Assembly: GCF_030272615.1 (NCBI RefSeq)
Contig: NC_081405.1
Span: 648,493,420-648,557,419, forward strand
Direction: 5' to 3'
From: Cryptomeria japonica
Taxonomy: Eukaryota; Streptophyta; Pinopsida; Cupressales; Cupressaceae
DNA length: 64,000 bases
A program made the position numbers and the translations under genes. Every line of letters starts with the position of its first letter. Within the stretch, counting starts at the first letter, position 1. Positions 32,861-44,624 of this stretch are shown in pieces. The notes beneath the pieces were generated by a model. That model ran no database searches, was not told the DNA's origin, and worked only from the letters and a program-made list of their open reading frames with translations.

Positions 32861-34339
32861 GAATTTAGAGTGATGTTAGGGGGGGGATGAGCTTCCACCT
32901 TCATGTGGTTGGCCCTATTAAGTAGATAATATTAAACTATTCTTGAAACAAAGAGAAGCTCAATAAGGTAACAAACTTTTCAATATTTCATTATGCTCCA
33001 CTGTTAATCTTATTGAATAATATGTATTGAATCTTAATTGCATGCTTCAACAGAGCCAATGCAAACAACAACACAAGAAGTTACTTAGTGGATACCATCA
33101 AAGGTAAGGTCCTTGATTAAGATTTTGTTGTTCATACTCATATTGTTGATTATAGAAAATAGTTTTTGTTGTTTATACATATTGCTGATTACATAGGCAA
33201 ATATTCATTTAACTTTTTAAAAGGGTAGTCACCAAATACACCAAATAGTTGTCTAAGTCTAAGATCAAAGATTAGCAATTAGGAGCTATCAAATACACCA
33301 AATAGTTGTCTAAACAAGGGCTAGAACCCACTATGAAATATAGTTTACACTTTTCCTTGAACCAAAAACTTCAATATTTTAATGGACTACATAGAGCATT
33401 GCCTTAAAAAATGAGCCTTCACATGAAATTGGTATAAGGTAGAAATAATGGTAAAAGGAACATCTAAGCTTTAAAATTCAAATTTAACTTGAGGGTGATG
33501 GAACGAATTGTGGGACAAGTGAAACCATCATGCACCTTAATAAAAACTTCGGATTTATCATAATTGTTTTGGTTCTATTTTGAGGCTTTGAACTATCAAT
33601 GTAGCTTGATCTTTGACATTTTGTGACAATGGTTGCATTTTGTTGTGATCGATGCTCTTAATAGTCTATATAACTATGAATTGTCCTTTTATTTAAATGA
33701 TGTTACTATTTTGACTGTGTATTGTAGGTCTATCAGACTTTGGGACTATCAAAGATTTATTCATATTGCTGCTATGATATGATGTAAAACTTATACCCCT
33801 TTAACCCTAAATCATTGTAATTGCCTTTGGCCCTTTTGGCATTGGATCAAATCCTTACTTGGGTAAAGTTGTTAACTACTTCTACTCTCCATCATTAAAT
33901 TGCTACAATTTTTTCTGATCCAATCCTTGCATATGAACATGTTTGGTTATGGATTGTGAGAGGTCACTTTTTGGTTTTAGATCTTTATAATCTTAGTGTG
34001 TTGCTATTATTGTAATCTCTACACCCTTTAACCCTTCATGACCTTGTACGTCATCTCTGACCTATAACTAGTCATTGTGTTATAATAAAAATACATAATG
34101 ACTACCTATCTTCATCATCTCACTCTCATATCCATGCTTTAACAAGGTCTTCATTACTAAATAGTCCCTCTTGGTTGTGTTTGTATATTGTTAGAATATA
34201 TAGTTCACCATATTTAGTTAGTCATTGAGGTAAGGAGTTATATAGGGGTAGTTCAATATTTGAGAAAGCTTATCAAATAATATTCCATATTTGAAATGCT
34301 CTATATTCCCTGATGGCAATTGTTTTCTTTTTTTAAATA
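32861..34339. other. Non-coding A+T-rich stretch
   Basis: No credible gene. A direct repeat AAATACACCAAATAGTTGTC occurs at 33235 and 33292. It is probably the 3' interior of the CACTA-like element, between its gene and its end (inference). Confidence 0.45.
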
Positions 34340-34936
34340 AATCCTGTTCATTGGAATTCCGACGGGCATGCCCAACATAGGCTCTAATGAGAGTGTTGCA
34401 TCTGTGACAAAATATTTCGTCACAGACACAACACTCTTGTTAGAGCTTCCTTGCATTTGTTGTTGGAATTGTGACAAAAAAGAACACTATGTTTCGACAT
34501 AAATGTTGTACTTGCAATGAAAAATTTTGTTGCAGGTGCACCATTCCCATTGGAGCTTCCTTCCATTTGTTGTCAGAATTCCAACAAAAAAGGGTACTAT
34601 GCTCCCACGGGAATGTAGTACTTGTGACAAAATATTTCATTGTAGGAGCACCATTCTCATCGGAGCATAATGCCCTTTTTGTCGGAATTCCGACGAAAAA
34701 CCTAGTTCATGGTTCGTCATTGGCTACTTTGTCAAAATTCCAACAAATTAGACAGACACATTATGTATCAACTTCTGACAAAGAAGGTGTTGTAATTTTG
34801 TCGAACATTTGTCTGTCGAATAACTCAATGAAATTTTGGCGACAAAAAACTTTTCGCTATTTTGTCAGATCTATGATAATAATATGTCAGAATTATGACG
34901 ATAGTTTGTCAGAAAATGACCCCAAATGAGTTAGTG
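34340..34936 (+). mobile_element. Right end of a CACTA-like DNA transposon with subterminal repeats
   Basis: A palindromic motif GTCGGAATTCCGAC and variants recur at 34345, 34459, 34570 and 34680, about 110 bases apart, embedded in longer units (GCACCATTCYCATYGGAGC, TGACAAAATATTTC). The sequence stops at TTAGTG (34931-34936), whose complement begins CACTAA, the defining end of CACTA elements. TGACAAA/TTTGTCA motifs crowd the last 150 bases, as subterminal transposase sites do. The matching left end was not found. The element interrupts relic H. Confidence 0.6.
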
Positions 34937-36335
34937 GTGTATGCCATCAATTTCAACTTCAGAGGCTACTGTGTAAGCTTGCAGATGACTCATTCTTTGA
35001 AACAACTTGGGGAAAATGGTTTGAGGATCTCTAATTTCCTTCTTATAAATCTCTTTGAACTAATCCAACATTAGATTAAGCTCACATACATTTTCTTCAA
35101 TTCCATCCATCAGATCAACTTCCAAAGCATTAAAATTATCATTAATCCTTACCAAGTCATCAAAGTAATGCCTCAGTGCTTTATTAATATAATCTATATA
35201 ATCATCATAAGCTTTTACCTTCCAGTCCAATGCCTCAATCCAAGTAGGGTCAATTTCTTTAGGATAATCCACTAATTTTTCAGTCACCAGTGTAGCATGG
35301 CTCATAGAAAAGAGTTGTGTGACCTCTTTTGCAAGAACAAACATGCTACCATTTTCTTTTTGGACTTGTTTTAACTTAGCCACCAATTCCTTCCTCTTAT
35401 TTAGCATGGTTATATACAATCTCCTAGACTTGGTAAATAAACGACACTGCCTTGATACAATTCATCCATCCACTCAGTGACAACCTTAGTGTATCCGAGG
35501 TTGGTCTTGATTTTCTTGCAAAATTAGGGTTTTGTTACCCTTCAAACTACCTAGGGGAGTAGAGTTTAGGGAGTGGAGGGTTACAGATTCAATTAACTCT
35601 ATCTTAATAGAGGAACCTTGCTTTTTCTTATTTTTCTCAACATTGTTGGGTAAGGATAGAAAAAAACTGTGATTCAAGGCTCAGTCAGTAAATGAAAATT
35701 TATACATGAGTTAAATTAAGCCTTGGTGAATAATTGGATTGACTCTATTAGTAATCCAAGATTCTAGGGACAAAAAATATAAAATATGGCATATTAACCC
35801 TTTCCCCATGCCTAATGTGATTCGAGATTGGGAAGTGGTACCCATGGACAGTAGTGTAACGCCCCTCTAAAGTAAAGTATTTAATGGAAAAATAAATAAC
35901 AATTGGGTAGGGTTGAGGAAGTGCAGAGCAAACATACCCATTCTGGATTGCAACTGGTCACTCACTCTTTTCAAATAAATTCTTCATGTATGCTCTATAG
36001 TCTCTATTTCTTCACCTCTCCACTTGTTCACCTTCATTTTTTAACCTGATGACCTCTGCAATATAATCCAAAGAAACCACAAAGGAAATTCTCCCCAAAG
36101 TGACCACACTGTCTTGCCACAAGTTGTAGAATCTCATGGATAGGGAACTGTTATACCCCTTCATAGAAAGAAAATAAGGGGTTAAACCTGCATTAAGTAA
36201 GAGCTCCCAAATTTCTTCATTATTCAGCAATCCTTCATATTTTTTGGGTTTTGTTCTTTTGAGAGGCCCCCCATATTGATCTATGTCTTTGTAGAACATA
36301 GTGAATAGATCTGAAAGTGACAAACAGAGCTGATA
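34937..36335 (-). pseudogene. Relic H: minus-strand ORF2-type protein of another element
   Basis: Start Met at 36323 (minus). A 103-residue opening contains WQDSVVTLGRISF-VSLDYIAEVI-L and the frame continues through TGA codons at Trp positions (for example after VER and after KSE) into KYFTLEGRYTTVHGYHF-ISNHIRHG, a pattern seen in other plant transposon-associated proteins. A further 119-residue coiled-coil stretch is open at 35060-35419. It is cut at 34937 by the CACTA-like end. The family resembles ORF2 of elements A-E only in overall layout, so it is more distant. Confidence 0.55.
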
Positions 36336-36994
36336 AGATTTTTAAGAGTCACTTTTTCCTTTAAACAGTTCTTTCTAAAAAATTTATTTTTGATTTGATG
36401 AGATTCATTGTCCATAAATGCAGACTTTCTTTTCTCATTATTAAACTTTAAGGTGGTTTAGGAATGATGACCACCACCTTTACCACAAATGATTTCATTA
36501 TCTTTGAAAATCCTCTTGATGCAAGGAAAGAGCTTTCTCATACATTCCTATAGATCCTTCGAATTTATGACCTCCACATCATCCTTTGGCTAGCTTTGCA
36601 AGTAACACATCATCTCAAGTGGCTAGGTGATCATCCTCCTACTCAGCAAATTCTATGAAGGAAGATAGGAAATTTGAAATTTAAAAGTTTTGGCACTCAT
36701 TCTAAATCTAAAAAATACTTTCATCTCCCATCTGTATTGAATAGTTTAGCATGTCATTTCATGAGGGGATAACCCTATCCTTGACAAGAATCTATTTTAA
36801 ACCTCTTGAGTCACGAAAAAATTAAAGTAATACCATCTATTTTTCGTTAACCCTTGATTTTCAATAACATCCATAGTTGCATTATCTTCTCTATAGTGGT
36901 GTTAAAATTTTATTTTTCTTTAAGTCTTAAACAAATATTTATAATTTTGGATAATTCCTCTTATCTCCCAAGGAGCCTTGATAATATCATTTAG
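36336..36994. other. Stretch without recognisable gene between H and element D
   Basis: A minus-strand frame with scattered stops (about 36340-36600) may be the upstream part of H, but no motif was recognised. Confidence 0.4.
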
Positions 36995-38116
36995 TGATAG
37001 ACTTATAAAGCACTAAGAGGGGGGGTGAATCAGTGACACCAAAAACAATGCTACTTTAAACATTGACTAGTAGATATACTTAGCAAGTTTACTCAACACT
37101 ATGCATGCAATCCAAAATGATATTAAAGAATGCACAATAAGTAAAACATCCACCATAACACAAGTGTTTATATGTGGAAAACCCAAATGGGAAAAACCAC
37201 GGTGAGATGGGACTCACAAGTTAACTATCTGCAGTAATAAGTAACTAACCGATTAAGGTCCACAAAAGTGCTCTACTAGGAGTGAATCATGTTAAAGATC
37301 CCAAAGCTTTGTTAGGGGCTATGCCCTGTTAAAGGTAGTACCCTATTAGGAGTAACCTCGGTAGAGGATTTTTGATTCCAAACTAATGGATCACCATGTT
37401 AAAGGATTTTTACAATGAGTCTCGTTAGAGCTTACCTGCTTAGGGGATTTGAATATTGTAGTGATTAGAAAACAATAGGTGGTGTAATCTAGAAGTAGCA
37501 CAACTTGCTTGAATAGATCCTCTTCTTCACTCTCAAAACTGCATCACCAAAATATTTTGCAATGTCTTCAACAACTTAATACTTCTATCTTCGTATCAAA
37601 TCATCTCATATCATATATCCAAAATAGTTTATCTTAATGTCATTATATAGACATTTAGATTTCATGTCAGCTTGGAAATCATATCACAGTTCCCTAGGTG
37701 TAGTGTATCTAGACAATCAAACATAAGTCATCACAAATTACCACCAAAATTTGTCAATTAAATTAACTCATCACGACTGGTGATAACTCATCATATAATC
37801 AATGAATACCGGTTGGAACACCGATACCATTTGGAGTTAAACTCTGTCAACATGTAAACTGATTGTCCTCCATTGCTTCTTTGATGACCTCCACTGGATC
37901 CTCAAGTTGATGTCAAGTTATTTCCTACATATACCTGTTGTCTCCATGTACCAGTTTGACACTCTCTAAACCATCATAAACAAAACTTCCAATACCAATT
38001 GCAATATAAGTAACTTTAGAAGTAATACCGGTAGACAATGTGAACATATGTGTGTTTATGTGTTCCATCAATGACAACATATGAAGTCATTCATTACAAT
38101 CATCATCAAGCCAACA
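36995..38116 (-). repeat. Element D 3' LTR (about 1122 bp)
   Basis: On the minus strand it starts TGTTGGCTTGATG after the polypurine tract and ends with ACTGATTCACCCCCCCTC and then CTATCA, a changed CTAACA. A likely TATA box, CTATATAA, is at 37643-37650 on the minus strand. The left edge is set by the LTR pattern; no target duplication can be checked. Confidence 0.75.
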
Positions 38117-38131
38117 ATCTCCCCTTTTGGC
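38117..38131 (-). other. Element D polypurine tract
   Basis: Minus strand GCCAAAAGGGGAGAT abuts the LTR. A second tract, TAAGGGGGAG, is at 38208-38217. Confidence 0.75.
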
Positions 38132-41100
38132 ATTGATGGCAACACTTAGAAAATTTTACAACTATACAACTAAGTGCGCTTACAAAAATTATACACATAT
38201 ATATCTACTCCCCCTTAACAATACATACAAAAATTTTCACAACACATACATATTTCTACTACCCCTTTTACAACAATGCTAGATTAAAAAGTAAAATACA
38301 TATATATAGTGAAATTTGCATCAAAAGTTTACATATACAAAAACTTAAAAATATGTATTAAGGAGTGTTCATTTCAATTTGCAAGAAAATGTCATTGAAA
38401 GTAATCTTCATTTGAGAAAAATCATTTTCCCATGTTTCTAGTAAAGTGTCAGAGATCTCAATGGTTGTCAGAATCTATCCATAAAATTCTTCCATGGCAT
38501 CAAGTGTACTTATCTCTAGAGTCGCCAAAACTGCTTTTGCATCCTTGTATACACATTGCAAGATGTCTTCGGTCTTAATAAGTTCTTTAACTCCTTCAAC
38601 TATCAGAGTCTCTTTTCCTGTTCAAAATCATAGACATCTAACCGACTTTGCTAATCCTCCATAGATTTGCCAAAAGCTAAGACTGAGTCATGTAAAGGTA
38701 TGTAGGCATTACATATCTTTACGAATTCTAGTTCTATCTCTATTCGTTTCTTCACAATATCAACATAGAAAAATGAAACATTAGATGTGTATGCTAGAAT
38801 TCTGCCTCTTGACTCAATAGATTTCCTCAAAAGATCTTTATTCAGGGATAAAGCAATATTCCCTTTTTCAATATCTTTCAGGATTTGTTCTCCTCTTTTC
38901 TTCCTATGGTTTTTCTCAACTATGGTCTAAGTTTCTTCCTCAAGGGACCTAGGTTGGTCAAAAGCATTTGCGACCAACTGGCCAAGCTTATCAATAGGAG
39001 TTGAAAAATTCCCTATAGTAGTCTCTAGTAGAAGACTTGACAAAATTTCCACTACAGTTTGGATGGTTTCAGTTTCCTTCCTCTGTTCCTTAAGCCTCTT
39101 CTTTTGTGCTTTGGATTGCATCACATTAGCAATCTCCAACAATTCTGATGCACTCATGTCAACATCTATAAGCCCTTTGATTCCAAATGAGTCATCATCA
39201 TCATCATCATTCTGTTGTTTGACTAATGCCTTTTCTGGTTTAGTAGTTTCTCCTTCTCAATTTTCTCTTCCTTTTGTTCTTTCTCCTTTTCCTGTTCAGA
39301 GGTCTTTTCAGCAACTTTTTCAATTGGTTTCTCTTGGGTAGCCTTTGAAACTGGTGGGAGTTGTTATTTCACTGGTTGATCATTTACCGATGGGGGTGGA
39401 ATATCCACACTTGGTTGAGTTGTCGGTATCTCTACTGTATTAACCTATGAATCAGTTTTTTCGGTGGCTCCATATCTAGTGCAATAATGCTCCCAGATAG
39501 ATCAATTGTATCTTGTATTTCATCAAAAAAGATCACCAGTTGGGAAGTAGTGCCAGCCTTCTTCTTGATAGGATAGACAACATCAACTTGCACTATTTCT
39601 TCCTCATCCATTTTTGGTCGTACTTCAGGGTTTGTTTACTCATCATCATAAGAATTTGAATGCTTATGTATCTATTGAACATTTTGAGCTATCTGACGAG
39701 TCTCAACTTCAATAGATTGAATTTTCCCATTCAATAACTTCAATCTTCTTTCCTTAGAGATAAACTGTCCTTTGTAATTATCAAGGCAACTAATTCATCT
39801 CTAGATAATTTAGGAAAATATTGAATAATACATTATCAATAATTTCTTGATCTTTGTCAACAACAATTTGCCACTTATTTGCAAGAATAGAACACAAAGA
39901 ATCAGAAATGTCATCTTTAAGATCCTGAGGTAATCAATTATATTGACATAAATTGTTGATTACTTGTTGAACAATTTGTTCCTTCTGATCTTTATCAAAT
40001 GAATCAAAACATTTCTTGAGATTATCAAATTTGTTTCTCCCCAATGTTTTCAGTGTCTTCTCAAAATCAATCATGGGCTTGTAAGATAAGACATTAATAG
40101 GAATAGTTGCCTTGGTCACTTCTTTCATTGGTTTAGCTTCTTTACCAGTTGCTTTAATTTTCTTGGGTTCCTCCTTAGTATCAGTATCATCAGATTCTGC
40201 TTGAAGAATAAGTTGATGACCTCTCTTCTTTGTTGCAGTTTGCTTCGTAGCAATTACTCTGGGCACCTGTTCCTTTTTGAGTTTGATACTTCATGTCACT
40301 CTTGTATTAGTAGGTACAAAAGATGTTGAAGGTGCTTTCTCAACTTTCTTCTTCTTTCCTTTCACATTACTGGGTTGAGCACTACTGGCTTCAGCTTTTG
40401 CAGTTTTCTCCTCAACAATATCCAGTATTTTCTTCTTCTTGTCCACTGGAGATGCCAACAGGTTATCTGCATAACCAATCAATAATTCATAATTGAATTC
40501 ATATATCATGTCTTCCATTTCATCTTCTCTAGGTTCAATAGCTTCCATCAGATGGAAATTAGTGGTGACTGTGAAAATGATGCTCTTAGCAAATTTTTTC
40601 ACTACATCCTTAGGTATCCTTACCCTCATACTCATTTTCTTCTAAAATTGATTGAAGTACTTGTTCATTGCAGCCGAGAAAGTATTCTTAACTGCCTTGA
40701 TTTTTTTCTTGATCTGAGTAGTTACCAGTAGGTCTTTAGACCATCCAATGTCACCAATTCCTGATAGGAAATTCTGAAAATAAAATAATAAACCAATCAA
40801 TAACTGAACAAATTTTAACTTTTGACTACTATCCTTCTTGATTGATTAAAGATTTAATATCAATTGACTCCTTATGGCCTCACAAAGGTCATAATGTACA
40901 TTCTCAACAATCATTTTATAGGTAGTATGCACTACTACAGATGGCACACTGTTCATTCTACTAGAATAGAGTATCCTATAGCTGATAACCATAGTAGCCA
41001 GTTTAACCACTCGGTCCTTAATGTTATTAACAGAAAATGTGTGCCCATTAGAGGTAGACAAGGTTAAAGTGGTTACAGTCTCTTTAGAAATTTGCGTTAG

Positions 41101-41490
41101 CTTGGGAACTTCACCGGTTAACCAAAAACAAGTCACAACTTGGATAGATTCCTTGGTTATAGTGTGTGTCCTCTCCAAATACATGTTTTCACCATGAACA
41201 CGACTAAATATGATTCTTATGTGTTCCTCTTCAAAATCCTCATGAGAATAAGCTACATTATGAAAACCCTTCACATAAACCCTAATATACTTGAGTTGAA
41301 TCTTTCTGCTCTTATCGCAAAGGGATTTCAATTGAGAATAAATTGACAATGATCCTAAATCTTCAATTTTACAATCAATTTAGCTAGACAAATCACCTTT
41401 TACAATGACATCATCAGGAACTTGAGATAAAGTATTATATGACACTATTCGTTCCGATTCCACAACCTCCATAGGTTCTGATGTGATCAT
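38132..41490 (-). pseudogene. Element D ORF2, main part, broken
   Basis: Continues from the start at 61512 across the inserted element E. Blocks on the minus strand: LSQVPDDVIVKGD, IFSRVHGE, TITKESIQVV, a domain with VPSVVVHTTYKM and YDLCEAI-SQL (40846-41349, open for 167 codons), EAIEPREDEM (40291-40635), a lysine-rich region (39934-40266) and coiled coil (38927-39157). Many stops and frame changes separate these. It matches ORF2 of C best. Function unknown. Confidence 0.65.
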
Positions 41491-42296
41491 TGTTGGCATA
41501 TGCACAGTCCAATGAGACATTATATGTGATTGAAGGTTTTGTCATTGATGGAAACCTTGCAATCCTATGGCACCAACAAGACATTATACCGGCAAAGCAT
41601 TACACCAACAAGATAGTGCACCGACACCAGTAGAACACTCTACATCGGCACCGGCACGGAAGAAAGAAAGTATGCCAGCACAGAGGCCGACATGATTTTT
41701 GTTATGTAAATATTTTGTTTATTATTGTAAGCCGACTTGGAAAATTGTAAAATGAGTCTTATATATAAAGGAGATCATTATAGACATTTGGAATAATGAT
41801 GTAGGAGCATAAAGGAAAATATTAGGCAGACCTAATGGGCGAAATATAGGTCAAGGGTATATGTAAAGAACAGAGTAGGAACCAATACTGAATCTGGCAT
41901 TGAAGATGCTATTGTAAAGCAGTACAAGTCATTGGATTAGTATAATCCTTATTGTAAGTTAGTGTGACTTCCCATTGAGCAGTGAGCTCTAGGTAGTTGG
42001 CCTTCCTGCATGTGTAGGCCCCTATTGTAAGTAATATTCTCTTATTGGCCACTGAGTGAATATTGTGGGTCACAAATCCCACTGAGGTTTTTCCCACACC
42101 GGGTTTCCTCATTAAACATCTTGTGTTATGGTGTACTTTTCATGTGGATATTCTTGATTTTGTTTATTGCATTATTTCTTGCATACCGATACATTGTTAT
42201 ATTATGTTTTGCATGTTTTAACTTAAGAAATACTTATAACCGGTTAGGTACTGATTCACCCCCCCCCCCCTCTCAGTATTTGTGGGACCCCTAACA
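41491..42296 (+). repeat. Element E 5' LTR (806 bp)
   Basis: TGTTGGCATATG...CCCTAACA; similar to B LTRs over the conserved half. TATA box TATATATAAAG at 41760-41770. Hairpin GTGGG/CCCAC at 42065-42082 and a 12-base C-run close to the end. Confidence 0.92.
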
Positions 42297-42298
42297 AT

Positions 42299-42310
42299 TG
42301 GTATCAGAGT
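42299..42310 (+). other. Element E primer-binding site
   Basis: TGGTATCAGAGT matches 11 of 12 bases of the tRNA-iMet site. Confidence 0.85.
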
Positions 42311-44159
42311 CTGGTCCTCTATTTTCAGAAGCCTAACAGCTTGAGGAAGATCTTGACACTGGTAAAGATAGAAAATATGATGAAGCAACTTGAAGGAGCT
42401 CTTACAGACTATGATGCAGAGAAATTGAAAAATATCAAATTAGAAGATGATTTAAGGGTAGCTCATGATATCATTTAGGCACTTCAAGAAAATTTTACTA
42501 TTGCAAGAAATAAAAGAAGAGAACTTTGTGAAAAACTACAAAATGAGAATGATGAAAAGGAATCACTTAATGATATGATAAGCAAGGTTAAACAAGAGAT
42601 CATGACAACAAAAAGTGAAATGCAGGATATGACTATGAGATTTTGCAAAGAGATTGAGGATAGAAAGAAGAATGAAGAAGAATTGACCAGAAAACTAAGT
42701 GATGCAGCAAATGAGAACACAAGACTTAGCGATGAAAATGACATGTTGAAGACAGGTCTAATGCATACTCAGAATGACTCAAATGAACTGCTGAGACAAA
42801 AAGAAATCTTGGAAAGAGAACTGGAAACTGCAAATCAACACAAAGAAAAATCCAAGAAAAACTCAGAGGAACTTGGTACCTTGCTAAAGATTCAAAAACC
42901 TAAAGGTGACACTTCTGGAATTGGCTTTGAAGTTGGTGAAAGTTCTGGTACTGCAAATACTTAGGATCACAGTAAACTGGTAAGACAACCTAATGCTTAT
43001 AAATTCAATGGAAAAAGCTTTAACTATAATAAGTATGGTCATAGAGAAAATGAATGTAGATCTAGAAATTATCAAAATATCAACAAACCCATCGGTCAAT
43101 ATTCAAAATGCAACAAAGTTGGTGTCATGCCCAAACCTTTGGGCACAAACGGAATAATTTTATTTTTTTTAAAATACTTAACTTAGAAAGACTAACCTAA
43201 TTAAAATAATGCAATCTAGTTTGGTCTTAACTATGTTTTGAATAAATCAAACAATTAAATTAATTGGGCGATAAAATTATCTAAGTTACAAGCGAGCTAA
43301 TATTTCTCAAAAATAGTTATCACTAATCTTCCATTAATAAATAATTAAACTCTCTTAGCAATTAATCTCAAGCTTAATATATGATCTTTAAATTTAAATG
43401 ATCAATATTTAACTTATAGATTCTTTAATTACCTAGGATCTAATAAATTGTCCTAGCCATTAGATTAAACAACCTATTAAATAAAATATCCTTTAATAAA
43501 AAAGTGTCTAATAAATTTCAAAATAAAGGGGGGCCAACTTGACACACATGGGTCATTTTAATCCTCCTAGGTTAATCCTACCAAGAGTTTAAGATTAAAA
43601 TTTCTTATTAAAATTCTTCTACATTTATTTAATAATTAAAAAAAAGTGCATTATCTAATATACAGTTAACCATTTGGATTCCTTATAAATGTAGAATTTA
43701 ATTACATGCATATATATATATACTTATAAAGATATTTCAAGAAGAAAGGGGGGTTTTCTTTTCTTTATTTTAATAACTTACTCCTCCTTTTAAAATCCTA
43801 GAAGTCACATACTAACTCTAACCACTTCTTTATCACACCCACACACATATCTTATTATTATTATTATTTTTTAAGAAAGCCTATGTGTGCTTGCCCTAAC
43901 CCGAAATTAGGGTTAGGGCATGAGTGTGATAACATGAATAATTTTAAATGTGCTATGTGTGTGTGTTAGATGTTTTCTTTTATTTATTTATTTATTTTTA
44001 ATGTCTGTGTGTGCAGGTGCGGTGGCCCGAGCTTCATCACTCAGTGGAGCCGAAGGGGAAATGGCAGAGAGCGAGAGCCGAGCGGAGGTTCCCTTTTCAT
44101 GGGAGTGGGAGAAGGGGGGTGCGGGAGTGTCGCGAGCTGTAGGCTCCGCAGCCTATGGA

Positions 44160-44343
44160 CGTCACCGCCCATAGCTGCGACTCCCACAAACTGTGGACGA
44201 CACCGCCCACAGTTGCGGCTTCCACAGACTGTGGACGTCGCCACCCACAGCTGCGGGCTTCCGCAGCCTATGGATGCCACCGCCCATAGCTGTGGCTCCC
44301 GTGGGTTGTGGATGGCACCGCCCACGGCTACGACCCTTGCCCT
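44160..44343. repeat. GC-rich 38-bp tandem array in element F LTR
   Basis: About five units of 38 bp, each with a GCCCACAGCTGCGG-like core and a CTGTGGAC end, in an otherwise A+T-rich LTR. CTGTGG and CCACAG within and between units can pair. Confidence 0.88.
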
Positions 44344-44504
44344 CCAAACTTCTTCTTTTTTTCTTTTTTTTTTTTTGTTTAAAAATTTAGGTAAAAGAAA
44401 ATAACATTAATATATAAAATTTTATATGTATATATATTTATACTTTTTTTTTGTTTGGAAGTTTAATAAGTAATAATTCCTTTTTTTTTTTAGACTTGAT
44501 TTGT

Positions 44505-44552
44505 CTATATATATATATATATATTGCTACATATATATATATATATATATTG

Positions 44553-44618
<66 letters not shown>
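44505..44618. repeat. (TA)n microsatellite
   Basis: Nearly pure alternating TA with a few CA/GC interruptions, much longer than at the equivalent site in the other LTR (53748-53776). Confidence 0.95.

Positions 44619-44624
<6 letters not shown>

Noticed and set aside
43893-43919. Interstitial telomere array
   Set aside because: Only two half-repeats in inverted orientation, present in both LTRs; not a telomeric tract.
44160-44343. CpG island of a host gene promoter
   Set aside because: It is a tandem array duplicated in both LTRs of F with no host exon nearby.
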